Source: Streptomyces sp. NBC_00376 (GTDB lineage Bacteria > Actinomycetota > Actinomycetes > Streptomycetales > Streptomycetaceae). From it: a stretch of DNA of 64,000 nt. This document shows positions 1 to 8,559 of the stretch, one piece after another; position 1 is the stretch's first letter, and the number at the start of each line of letters is the position of its first letter. The DNA lies in NCBI RefSeq assembly GCF_036077095.1, contig NZ_CP107960.1, positions 6,262,001-6,326,000 on the forward strand, read 5' to 3'. Position numbers and translations under genes: made by a program. The notes below the pieces were generated by a model. That model saw nothing but the letters and a program-made list of their open reading frames with translations. It did no database searches and was not told where the DNA came from.

Positions 1-99
1 GGGTGCGGCGCGGCAGTCGGTTGTCCTCGGCGCGGTTGCCGGGCGAATCGTGTGACGGTCACTCCGGCCCGTCCGCGCACGGCTCAACGGGCCTCCACC

Positions 100-3000
100 T
101 CACCGCAGTTGCCACTCGCTGAACCCGACCGTGCCGCGCAGCCCGCTCCCGCCGTTCGTCGCGGTCATGAAGATCCCCACGTCCTGGACCGCCGCCGTCC
201 CCGGCACGGCGACCGTGCCCACCGTCCGCCAGCTCGCCCCGCCGTCGGTGGAACAGGAGCCCGTGCATCCGTCCCCGGCCCGGGCCAGCCGGAGCAGTAC
301 CGGGGCCTTGATCCCGGTGATCCGCCGGTACGTGTCCAGGGTCCCGTCGCCGTTCGTGTCGTACGAGAGGACCACACCGTTGGACGGCGTCACCGCCAGA
401 TTCAGGAACCCCGCGGAGCCCGGCGCCGCGAGGCTGTTGCACACCACGAGCCCCGAACGCGCCCAGCCCCCGGTGTTCTCCTGCACGTCGACCCGCACGG
501 TCACCTCCGCCCCGTCGGACCACGCCCCCTCCCGGTACGCGGTGCCGAACTGGCTGGTGCCCTTCCACAGGTCCTGGCCCGCCCCGTTGATCGCGAACCG
601 CCCGTCCAGCTCCCCGAAGACCGCCGCGTTCGACGTGTACGTGCGCCAGCCCGGCTCCAGCGGCGCCGCCAGGTACACCGCGCCACGCCGCAGATCGGTC
701 ACCCGGTCCTCGCCGCGCGGCCCGTACGCGGTGCCCAGCTCGTACGGCATCGGCACCAGCGGCGCGGTCAGCGGCTCGGACGGGGCGGTGACCCGCCAGT
801 CCACCGAACCCGAGCCGCCCGCCGCGACCTCGTCGAGGGAGGTGCCGCCCGTCGCGGTGGCGTCCAGGCCGGTGAGCGCGAAGTCGACCCGGCCGGTGGA
901 CCGCAGGCCGTTCAGATTGCGGAAAGCGGCCGTCACCGTCCCGGTGCTGCCAGGGGCGAACGTCACCGGATCGGCCCAGACCGTGACGGTGCCCTGGTAC
1001 GGGGCGGTGGACAGGGTCTCGAAGACCCGCCGCGCCGTGCGGTGGGCATCGCCCGTCGCCCGTACCGGATGGACGTCGGTCCGCCGGGTCCACTCCTCCT
1101 CGCCCGGGTACCAGTCGAAGGCCTTCGCCGCCCGGCCCTCTGTGAGCGCGTCGGTCAGCTCGTCCAAGTACGCCTGCCACTGCGGGAGATGGACCTCGCC
1201 CATCAGCCCGTGCCAGTCCCGGTTGGCGTAGTTGCTGAGGTTGTCGGCGGCCGTCCGGTCCGCCCAGGTGGTGATCAGGGTGCGGGCCGTCCACTCCAGC
1301 CGCACCGCCTCCGCCGGGCTCGTCGCCAGCCGTTTGGCGTCCTCCAGCCACGGCCCCAGCAGGAAGGCCCGGTGGCAGCCCGACACCGTGTCCGTCAGCC
1401 GCATCAGCTTCAGCCAGAGCGCGGCGAGCACCCGGAACCGGGCCACGTCCTTGTCGGCCTGGGCGGCCCGCAGCTGCGGCAGCAGGGTCCGGGAGCGGTC
1501 GGCGAGCGCCTGCCGGGCCAGATCGGTGAGGTCGTAGCGGTAGGTGTCCGAGTCGCGCAGCGACGGGCGTACGCCGAGGAGCGCCGCGAACGCCCGGTCG
1601 AAACCGGCCGGGTCGAAGGCGGTGTTGACGGAGGCGGTGATGCTCGGCCTGCGGGAGAAGAGCGAGTCGACGGGGCGGCCATCGGTGCTGGTCAGCCGGT
1701 ACGCCGTGGCGGCCAGCGCGGCGAACGCCGCCTCCGCCGAGCGGTCGCGGCCGCCGTAGCGGAACCTCGGGTACGCCCGGAACCACGCCTCCCGGTCCAC
1801 CTTCTCGCTGCGCCAGGCCAGCTCGCTGAACAGCTCGAACGCCGCCGGATCGCGCTCGGCCGCCTCCGGCATGTACGCCGTGCCGGTCAGCGCGCTGCCC
1901 GGCTTGTCGCGCCAGGCCGTGAACTTCTCCGTCCAGCGGTCGGTGTTGGCGCCGATCGTCGTACGGCCGCCGAAGTTCGGGATGGTGCCGAAGGCGTACG
2001 GGGCTCCGCCCCAGTCCTTCTCCCGGTCGGTGACGGTGTCGAGATCGGAGAGGCCGTCGACGATCAGCAGCCGGCCGGTGTCGATCGCCTCCAGCATCGC
2101 GGGCCGGGGATTGGCCTGCCAGCCGAGGATCACCCAGGTCGCGCCGGGGTGCGCGGTCCGCAGGGCCGACTCGACGGCGCGGGCGGCGTCCGGCACCGGG
2201 ACGTCACCGGCGTTGCCGCCCTCGTGCAGCAGATCCATCTTGAAGTGGCCGGCGGGGCCGAACAGTTGCTCCTGGTGCCGGTAGAAGGCGGCGGCCACCT
2301 CGGCGAAGACGGGGGTGCGGGGATCGAGCCAGTCGGGCCGGCGCAGCCCGTTCCAGGTGCCCTGCGGGACGGTGCGGGCCCCCGGATTGCGGTCCGCGAA
2401 GCCGTCCGGGACGGTACCGAAGTAGCCGGGGAACACCGGCGCCATGCCCAGTTCCCGCATCCGGTCGGCGATGCACCGGCCCAGCTCGGCGCGGCGGGCG
2501 ATCAGTTCGGGGCCGAGCGGGCCGCCGTATCCGCTCATGTTCTGGAGCAGCCACCACGGCTGGTGGGACGGCGCGGGCAGCCAGGTGCGGGCCTCGGTGT
2601 CGCTGTAGCCGAAGTCCTGGAGCAGCCGGTGGTAGACGGCCTCCTGACCGGCGGTGACCAGGACCTCGTTGCAGCCGTGCAGGGCCAGGACGTCGAGCAT
2701 CCGCTCCCAGCGCGGCCAGTCGGCGTACGGGGCGGTGTAGCCGTCGTGGGTGTCGTTGAGGGCGAACCGGTGGGGGACGGTCGCGGAGCGCTCGACGGGG
2801 GTACGGGGAGCGGGCAGCCGGCGGGGCAGTGCGGTACGGCTGCCGGACCACGAGATCACGGCGTCGCAGGTGTACTTGAGGTACCAGTGCGCCCCCGTCA
2901 GCGCGGCGGCCGCGGTGGTGGCGGCGATCTCGATCCGACCGGTGGTGCCGGTGACCCGGAAGCGGTCGGGGGCACCTTCGCTCCGGGGAAGGGCGCCGAG

Positions 3001-3216
3001 CCGGAACTGCCCGGCGTGGTCCGGCAGCAGACGGCCGAGCGCCTCGTGCGCGGGCGCGAGGTCGCGGGCCGGAGCGGCAGGAGCGGCCGCAGAAGCGGTG
3101 GCGTGCGCGGGGACGGCGGCCTCGAACGCGGCGGCGGCGCCGATGGCTCCGGCGGTGCCCAGCACCGTACGTCTGGTCGGCCGGGAGGAGCTGAAGGGCA
3201 GGGAGGTCTCCGTCAT
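100..3216 (-). CDS. Secreted alpha-N-acetylglucosaminidase, GH89 (NAGLU-like)
   Basis: Predicted exported glycoside hydrolase releasing terminal alpha-linked N-acetylglucosamine, 1038 residues. The ATG at 3216 follows a GAGGAG ribosome site; an upstream in-frame extension to 3372 has no such signal. A twin-arginine signal (TRRTVLG at residues 14-20, then an Ala-rich hydrophobic stretch) is clear. The NAGLU N-terminal domain, barrel and all-alpha C-terminal domain follow. The motif DLLHEGG (Glu332) matches the catalytic acid region of GH89, and the family's GYFGT and WVILGWQ stretches are visible. The last 300 or so residues look like a beta-rich NEW3-type module plus a further beta domain, longer than the human enzyme. 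The gene is monocistronic and its substrate in soil is not evident. The family is confident; polymer specificity is inference. Confidence 0.9.
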   Translation of the reverse strand: MTETSLPFSSSRPTRRTVLGTAGAIGAAAAFEAAVPAHATASAAAPAAPARDLAPAHEALGRLLPDHAGQFRLGALPRSEGAPDRFRVTGTTGRIEIAATTAAAALTGAHWYLKYTCDAVISWSGSRTALPRRLPAPRTPVERSATVPHRFALNDTHDGYTAPYADWPRWERMLDVLALHGCNEVLVTAGQEAVYHRLLQDFGYSDTEARTWLPAPSHQPWWLLQNMSGYGGPLGPELIARRAELGRCIADRMRELGMAPVFPGYFGTVPDGFADRNPGARTVPQGTWNGLRRPDWLDPRTPVFAEVAAAFYRHQEQLFGPAGHFKMDLLHEGGNAGDVPVPDAARAVESALRTAHPGATWVILGWQANPRPAMLEAIDTGRLLIVDGLSDLDTVTDREKDWGGAPYAFGTIPNFGGRTTIGANTDRWTEKFTAWRDKPGSALTGTAYMPEAAERDPAAFELFSELAWRSEKVDREAWFRAYPRFRYGGRDRSAEAAFAALAATAYRLTSTDGRPVDSLFSRRPSITASVNTAFDPAGFDRAFAALLGVRPSLRDSDTYRYDLTDLARQALADRSRTLLPQLRAAQADKDVARFRVLAALWLKLMRLTDTVSGCHRAFLLGPWLEDAKRLATSPAEAVRLEWTARTLITTWADRTAADNLSNYANRDWHGLMGEVHLPQWQAYLDELTDALTEGRAAKAFDWYPGEEEWTRRTDVHPVRATGDAHRTARRVFETLSTAPYQGTVTVWADPVTFAPGSTGTVTAAFRNLNGLRSTGRVDFALTGLDATATGGTSLDEVAAGGSGSVDWRVTAPSEPLTAPLVPMPYELGTAYGPRGEDRVTDLRRGAVYLAAPLEPGWRTYTSNAAVFGELDGRFAINGAGQDLWKGTSQFGTAYREGAWSDGAEVTVRVDVQENTGGWARSGLVVCNSLAAPGSAGFLNLAVTPSNGVVLSYDTNGDGTLDTYRRITGIKAPVLLRLARAGDGCTGSCSTDGGASWRTVGTVAVPGTAAVQDVGIFMTATNGGSGLRGTVGFSEWQLR

Positions 3217-3393
3217 GATCCGCACTCCTCGGTGTTGTTCATGGTGGTGCATGCGACAACAGGTGCGTGCGGTGCGCACGTTAATGACGGGTGCGGGGGC
3301 GGGGCAACGGGGCGTACGGCGATTTGTGGCGAACCAGCTGTTCGGTCGCATGCCGGGGCGGCGGCCGGGCATGCGGCTGCCGGACGGCGGGGG

Positions 3394-3939
3394 TCAGGCG
3401 AAGGCGGCGAGCTGGGGATCGACCGGCGCCCCGGTCATCCGGTTGGCCAGCGTCGACATCGTGTACGTACCGATGCCGAGGACGACCTCCAGCGCGTTGC
3501 GGGCGGTGTATCCGTGTGCCAGGAACGCCTGGAGCGTCGCGTCGTCCACGGCGCCGGCCGTCGCGATCACGGCGAGGGTGAACTCCCGTACCGCCTCCAG
3601 CCGTTCGTCCGGAAGCACCCGCCGCTCACGCAGGGCCGCGATCACCCCGGGGTCCGCGCCGAGTGCGGTGAGCTTCGCGGTGTGCATCGCCACGCAGACG
3701 TGGCAGTCGTTGCCGGTCGCCATCGTCATGATCAGGACCTCGCGGGAGAGCGGGTCGAGGGTGGTGGACTCGAAGACGGCGCTCGCCTTCAGGAAGCTGT
3801 CGAGCAGCTCCGGCGAGGTGGCGAGCCGGGCGACGGCGGAGGGCAGATGGCCCTGCTTCGCCGTCACAGCCGCCATGGTGCGGCGGGCGGCGGCCGGGGC
3901 GGATTCGAGGGTGTGGTCGGGGAACGCGGATACGGGCAT
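3394..3939 (-). CDS. Carboxymuconolactone decarboxylase / AhpD-like protein
   Basis: A 181-residue all-helical protein of the CMD/AhpD family. These proteins often act as thiol peroxidase partners or lactone decarboxylases. The motif NDCHVCVAMH (about residues 74-83) gives the CxxC plus downstream His of AhpD-type redox members. The ATG at 3939 has GGAGAG upstream. An upstream in-frame extension to 4110 overlaps the divergent regulator and is rejected. It is divergent from a MarR gene with an inverted repeat between them, so redox or phenolic control by that regulator is likely. The substrate is unknown. Confidence 0.82.
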   Translation of the reverse strand: MPVSAFPDHTLESAPAAARRTMAAVTAKQGHLPSAVARLATSPELLDSFLKASAVFESTTLDPLSREVLIMTMATGNDCHVCVAMHTAKLTALGADPGVIAALRERRVLPDERLEAVREFTLAVIATAGAVDDATLQAFLAHGYTARNALEVVLGIGTYTMSTLANRMTGAPVDPQLAAFA

Positions 3940-3973
3940 GGCTGATCTCTCCTGGTGGCCGCTCGGGCTAAAA

Positions 3974-4013
3974 TCGACAACGTGATTGACGAAAAGGTAA
4001 ACCAGGTTGTCGA
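3974..4013. promoter_or_regulatory. Inverted repeat, candidate MarR operator
   Basis: TCGACAAC at 3974-3981 is mirrored exactly by GTTGTCGA at 4006-4013, 24 bp apart, with flanking A/T-rich bases also partly symmetric. It lies in the 82-bp gap between the divergent CMD and MarR genes. Position and symmetry suggest autoregulation; no binding data are implied. Confidence 0.5.
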
Positions 4014-4021
4014 GTTTCACA

Positions 4022-4513
4022 ATGGCTGAGCGACGGGCGGAGGCGTCCGGGCGGGATGCGGCGGGCTTCGAGCTGCCCATGCTGCTGTTCGCCGGATTCC
4101 GGTCGATCATCGACGAGTTGCACCGTGAGCTGGCCGAACAGGGGCACGCCGACGTCCGCCCCGCGTACGGCTACGCGCTCCAGGCCGTCGGCCGCGACGG
4201 GGCGACCGCCAGCGAGATCGGCCGCCGGCTCGGGGTCTCCAAGCAGGCCGCCGGCAAGACCGTGGAGAAGCTGGAAGGGCTCGGATACGTGGAGCGCGTC
4301 GACGACCCCCGCGACGGCCGCCGCAAGCTGGTCCGGCTGACCGCGCGGGGCGTGGACGTCCTGGTCAGGTCGGCCGAGGGCTTCGACCGGCTGCGCGCCC
4401 GCTGGGTCGAGGCGCTCGGCGCGGACCGGGTGCGCGCGATGGAGGCGGACCTGCGCGCGATGGTGCCCGAGGGCGCGTTCCGGCTCGATGTGCCGGGCTG
4501 GTTCAACGACTGA
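4022..4513 (+). CDS. MarR-family transcriptional regulator
   Basis: A winged-helix MarR repressor of 163 residues. The recognition region includes SEIGRRLGVSKQAAGKTVEKL, followed by the wing sequence DDPRDGRRKLVRLT typical of the family. The ATG at 4022 was chosen; a TTG at 4007 would add five residues and neither has a good ribosome site, so a leaderless message is possible. It is divergent from the CMD/AhpD-like gene, with an inverted repeat between them. The ligand is unknown; regulation of the neighbouring gene is inferred from arrangement. Confidence 0.85.
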   Translation: MAERRAEASGRDAAGFELPMLLFAGFRSIIDELHRELAEQGHADVRPAYGYALQAVGRDGATASEIGRRLGVSKQAAGKTVEKLEGLGYVERVDDPRDGRRKLVRLTARGVDVLVRSAEGFDRLRARWVEALGADRVRAMEADLRAMVPEGAFRLDVPGWFND

Positions 4514-4671
4514 GGCAGGCTCGGGCGGCTGCGGCGGCGGGCTTGGACTTTGCTAGCGAGAGATAGGACGTATCTCGTACGCACCCTTCCCGTGGGTCCC
4601 TGTGTGCGGCAGCATGCCCACGTCGGTACCCAAGAGATCCGATCAATACTGGTCGGGAATGGGAGGGAACC

Positions 4672-6336
4672 ATGGCACGACGCACCCGTGTGCTCAGTGC
4701 GCTCGCACTGGCGGTGGCCGCCGCGCTCGTCCCCGTACAGGCGACCGCGCAGCAGCCCGCGCACCAGCGGCAGGCGCCACCGGGCACCCCGTGCAGCGCG
4801 CCGGTGAAGCCCGCCTCGCAGATGACGGTGGAGTCCTGCGACAGCCCGGACCGGATCATCGAGAAGGCCGCGAACATCGTCCCCACCCCCGGCCAACTCG
4901 CCTGGCAGCAGCGCGAGGTGACCGCCTTCACGCACTTCGGGATGAACACCTTCACCGACCGCGAATGGGGCTCGGGCACCGAGGACGAGAAGCTCTTCGC
5001 ACCCAAGGCCATCGACGCCGACCAGTGGATGCGCGCCTACAAGGCCGCCGGTGTCGAACAGGTCATGCTCACCGCCAAGCACCACGACGGCTTCGTGCTC
5101 TACCCCAGCCGGTACACCGACCACTCGGTGGCGCTCAGCCCCGGCAGCCCCGACGTCGTGGCCGCCTATGTGAAGGCCGCCCGCAAGGCGGGCCTCAAGG
5201 TCGGGCTCTACCTCTCGCCCTCCGACGGCGCCGAACTCCCGCATGCCTGGCACGCGCAGTGGGTCGACACGATCCGCGAGAAGCAGGCCGAGGGCAAGCC
5301 GCTCAGCCTCCCCGAGCGCATGGCCCTGGAGGACGGCGACCGCGCCCCGGCCGGTGAGGGCCGCTTCGGCAACGGCAGCCCGGTCACCGAGCGCACGATC
5401 CCCACCCTCGTACCCGGCGACGACCGGGCCGCAGCCGTCCGGAGCGGCAAGCTGCCCACCTTCCGGGTGAAGGCCGACGACTACGACACCTACTACCTCA
5501 ACCAGCTCTACGAACTGTTCACCCAGTACGGGCCGATCGAGGAACTCTGGCTCGACGGCGCCAACCCCTGGTCCGGCTCCGGCATCACCCAGAAGTACGA
5601 CGTCAAGCAGTGGTTCGACATGGTGAAGGCCCTCTCGCCGAACACCGTCGTCTTCCAGGGCCCGCAGGGCGTGCGCTGGGTCGGCAACGAGAGCGGCGTC
5701 GCCCGCGAGACCGAGTGGAGCGTCACCCCGCACACCACCGACCCGTGGACCGGGCTCGGCAGCCTCCCCAACGACTCGACCGACCCCGACATCGGCTCCC
5801 GCGCCAAGCTCCTCGACCCGTCCGTCAACTACCTCCAGTGGTACCCGGCCGAGGCGGACGTCTCGATCAGGCCCGGCTGGTTCCACCACCCGGACCAGAA
5901 GCCCAAGACGCCCGCCCAGCTGATGAACCTGTACGAGAAGAGCGTCGGCCGCAACGCCTCCCTGCTGCTCAACGTCCCGCCGGACAAGGACGGCCGGATC
6001 GAAGACGCCGACGTCGCCGCACTGACCGCCTTCGGCTCCGACGTACGCCGTATCTACGGCACCGACGTACGCAGGCAGGGCCCCGCCCCGTACACCTTCG
6101 ACCGGATCGCCGTGCGCGAGGACATCCGGCACGGGCAGCGGGTGGAGAAGTTCGCCGTCGAGGCCCGCGTCGGCGGGAGCTGGCAGCGGATCGCCGAGGG
6201 TACGACCATCGGCCACCGGCGCATCCTGTCCCTGGCCACGCCCGTCACCGCCACCTCGGTACGGGTGAAGGTGCTGGAATCCCGGGCGACACCGCACCTC
6301 GGGGCGACGACGCTGCACCTGAGCACCACGCCGTGA
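4672..6336 (+). CDS. Secreted alpha-L-fucosidase, GH29
   Basis: Predicted exported retaining fucosidase, 554 residues. The ATG at 4672 follows GGGAGGG. A Sec signal peptide spans about residues 1-27 (Arg-rich start, Ala/Leu/Val core, ATAQ). The catalytic domain has the GH29 signature TAKHHDGF and the nucleophile region EELWLDGANP (Asp295). The last 120 residues form a beta-sandwich-like tail. The upstream 158 bp contains CGAGAGATA and TATCTCG facing each other, a possible operator. With the GH89 enzyme 1.5 kb away it suggests turnover of glycoprotein or glycolipid sugars, but the two genes are not an operon. Confidence 0.92.
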   Translation: MARRTRVLSALALAVAAALVPVQATAQQPAHQRQAPPGTPCSAPVKPASQMTVESCDSPDRIIEKAANIVPTPGQLAWQQREVTAFTHFGMNTFTDREWGSGTEDEKLFAPKAIDADQWMRAYKAAGVEQVMLTAKHHDGFVLYPSRYTDHSVALSPGSPDVVAAYVKAARKAGLKVGLYLSPSDGAELPHAWHAQWVDTIREKQAEGKPLSLPERMALEDGDRAPAGEGRFGNGSPVTERTIPTLVPGDDRAAAVRSGKLPTFRVKADDYDTYYLNQLYELFTQYGPIEELWLDGANPWSGSGITQKYDVKQWFDMVKALSPNTVVFQGPQGVRWVGNESGVARETEWSVTPHTTDPWTGLGSLPNDSTDPDIGSRAKLLDPSVNYLQWYPAEADVSIRPGWFHHPDQKPKTPAQLMNLYEKSVGRNASLLLNVPPDKDGRIEDADVAALTAFGSDVRRIYGTDVRRQGPAPYTFDRIAVREDIRHGQRVEKFAVEARVGGSWQRIAEGTTIGHRRILSLATPVTATSVRVKVLESRATPHLGATTLHLSTTP

Positions 6337-6386
6337 CCCGGTGGCCGTGCGACCCCCTGGCCGGGGGTCGCACGGCCGTCCGTCGT

Positions 6387-7034
6387 TCAGCCCCGGTCGA
6401 GATAGGCGAGCACCGCGAGGACGCGGCGGTTGTCGTCGTCGGACGGCGGCAGGGAGAGCTTCCCGAAGATGTTCGAGGTGTGCTTGGCCACCGCCCGCTC
6501 CGTGATCACCATCTGCGAGGCGATCGCCGCGTTCGAACGGCCCTGCGCCATCAGCTCCATGACCTCCAGCTCGCGCGGGGTGAGCATGCCCATCGGCCTG
6601 TCCTGCGAGCGCCGCGACAGCAACTGCGAGATCACCTGCGGGTCCATCGCGGTGCCGCCCGCCGCCACCCTGCGCACCGCGTCGACGAACTGCTCGGCGT
6701 CGAAGACCCGGTCCTTGAGCAGATAGCCGATGCCGCCGTTGCCGTCCGCCAGCAGCTCGCGCGCGTACAACTGCTCCACGTGCTGGGAGAGCACGAGCAC
6801 CGGCAGCCCCGGCTTCGCCCGCCGGGCCGCCAGCGCGCACTGCAGGCCCTCGTCCGTGTGGGACGGCGGAAGCCGGACATCGACGATCGCGACGTCCGGC
6901 TCCGACTCGGCGAAGGCGCGGGTCAGTTCGGGCCCGCTCTCGACGGCTGCCGCGATCTCGAAGTCGTACGCCTCCAGCAGGCGGACCAGGCCGTCGCGCA
7001 GCAGGAAGAGATCTTCGGCTAGGACAACTCGCAA
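6387..7034 (-). CDS. NarL/LuxR-type response regulator
   Basis: A 215-residue two-component output protein. The receiver has the phospho-acceptor in VAIVDVRLPP (about residue 54). The LuxR helix-turn-helix follows MLTPRELEVMELMAQGRSN. The start is a TTG at 7034 preceded by GGAG; this overlaps the last 16 bp of the kinase gene, so the pair is translationally coupled. A much longer upstream in-frame extension is antisense noise. The unlinked MMPL exporter on the other side of the kinase is a plausible target. Confidence 0.9.
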   Translation of the reverse strand: MRVVLAEDLFLLRDGLVRLLEAYDFEIAAAVESGPELTRAFAESEPDVAIVDVRLPPSHTDEGLQCALAARRAKPGLPVLVLSQHVEQLYARELLADGNGGIGYLLKDRVFDAEQFVDAVRRVAAGGTAMDPQVISQLLSRRSQDRPMGMLTPRELEVMELMAQGRSNAAIASQMVITERAVAKHTSNIFGKLSLPPSDDDNRRVLAVLAYLDRG

Positions 7035-8287
7035 GGGATCTCCATGGTCACCATGGTGGGACCGCCCGCGGGGCTGCTGACGGCCATGATGCCGTCGAAT
7101 GTACCGAGCCGGCGTTCGATTCCGCTCAGTCCGGATCCGCCGCCGACCGTCGCACCGCCCCGGCCGTTGTCGGTGACGGAGATCCGCAGCATGGCGTCCT
7201 CGTGGTGGATGTCCACCCAGACGCGGTCCGCCCCAGAGTGCTTGGCGGCGTTGGTCAGCGTCTCGCTCACCGCGAAGTACGCCGCCGACTCGACCGCGGC
7301 GTCCATCCGGCCGCCCAGCTCCGCCCCGACCTCCGACTCGAACGGCAGTCGCAGCGCCAACGCCCTTACCGCGTCCCCGAGTCCGCGCTCGGCGAGGACC
7401 GGCGGGTGGATGCCCCGGACCAGATCGCGCAGCTCCGTGAGCGCCTCGGCCGACGACTCCCGGGCCATGGCCAGGACCTTCTTCGCCTGCGCCGGGTCCT
7501 TCTCGATCAGCGCCTCCACGGTGCCCAGACTCATGCCCATCGCGACCAGCCGGGCCTGCGCGCCGTCGTGCAGATCCCGCTCGATGCGCCGCAGTTCCGA
7601 GGCCGCGGTGTCCACCGCCTCGTGCCGGGTCTCGGTCAGCCGGTCGATGCGCCGGGCCAGGTCCTCCTCCGGGGTGGGGGCCAGCATCGCGCGGGCGATC
7701 ACGAAGTGCAGCCGCAGCAGCCGCTCGCTGACCAGTACCCCGGTCGCGAACAGCGCCGCACCGAGCGCCGCGGCGGCCAGCCCCGTCGCCTGGCTGCTGA
7801 CCGGGACGAAGCCGTACCAGTAGCGGTCGTCGGTGAAGACCCGCCACAGCCCGGCCGCCAGCACGACACCCTCCACCGGGTAGATGAGCAGCCCGGCCGC
7901 CAGAGTCGCCACGACATAGCCGGCCGTCATGTCGACCAGCAGCCACCGGATGTCGCGCCAGGTCGCCGGGTCCTTCAGCATCAGCGTGGTCCGCTCCACC
8001 CGTCCGGTGAACCCGGTACGCAGATCCTTCGGGAAGGGGCGGTACGGGACCGGTATGCGGATGTCGTACCAGGTGGCCGCGAGCAGCCGGCGCCGGTTGG
8101 CGTGCTCGCGGACCAGATCCAGCACGTAGGGGGTGGTGAACAGTCCGACGCCCAGCACGATGAAGACGATCGAGACCACGGCCAGGACGAAGAGCGTGAT
8201 CGAAGTGACCAGGCTCGCGACCGACAGCACGAGTCCGCGCCCGGCGGCCAGCATCGCGGCCCTTATCCGTCCCTGCATCACGTTCAT
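7019..8287 (-). CDS. Sensor histidine kinase, HisKA_3 type
   Basis: A membrane kinase of 422 residues. Two pairs of hydrophobic segments lie in the first 210 residues (e.g. SLVTSITLFVLAVVSIVFIV), as in the Streptomyces sensor-domain kinases without a large extracellular loop. The dimerisation/phosphotransfer box ERDLHDGAQARL carries the His, and the ATPase part has the SETLTNAAKHS N-box and VTDNGRGG G-box. It is transcribed with the overlapping response regulator and is divergent from the MMPL gene with 272 bp between them. The signal is unknown. Confidence 0.9.
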   Translation of the reverse strand: MNVMQGRIRAAMLAAGRGLVLSVASLVTSITLFVLAVVSIVFIVLGVGLFTTPYVLDLVREHANRRRLLAATWYDIRIPVPYRPFPKDLRTGFTGRVERTTLMLKDPATWRDIRWLLVDMTAGYVVATLAAGLLIYPVEGVVLAAGLWRVFTDDRYWYGFVPVSSQATGLAAAALGAALFATGVLVSERLLRLHFVIARAMLAPTPEEDLARRIDRLTETRHEAVDTAASELRRIERDLHDGAQARLVAMGMSLGTVEALIEKDPAQAKKVLAMARESSAEALTELRDLVRGIHPPVLAERGLGDAVRALALRLPFESEVGAELGGRMDAAVESAAYFAVSETLTNAAKHSGADRVWVDIHHEDAMLRISVTDNGRGGATVGGGSGLSGIERRLGTFDGIMAVSSPAGGPTMVTMEIPCELS

Positions 8288-8559
8288 CCCGGTCCGTCTC
8301 CCCTCGTCGGGCCCTTCTGCCGGACCCGCTCCGCAGACAGTCTCACCCGGTGGCGGCCCCGGGCGTCAGCCGTTTCGCCACCCGGGCGGGGGTGTACCCA
8401 GCACCACCCCGCCGACCTCGCCCTAAGGCTCCGGGGGAGGGGGCTTCGGCGGCTGGGGCGGGCGGCTCCGCGTTCCTAGATTCATCGGCATCCAACGGCG
8501 GCGCCGCGTCCGGCGCCGCCGCACTCCGGCTACAACTGACTTCTGGGGGCGAACACGCC

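Noticed and set aside
52..3945. Long plus-strand reading frame opposite the GH89 gene
   Set aside because: Low-complexity Arg/Gly/Pro text with no family resemblance; an antisense shadow caused by high GC at third positions.
4171..6840. 889-residue minus-strand frame across the fucosidase gene
   Set aside because: It crosses two well-supported plus-strand genes and the response regulator end; composition is shadow-like.
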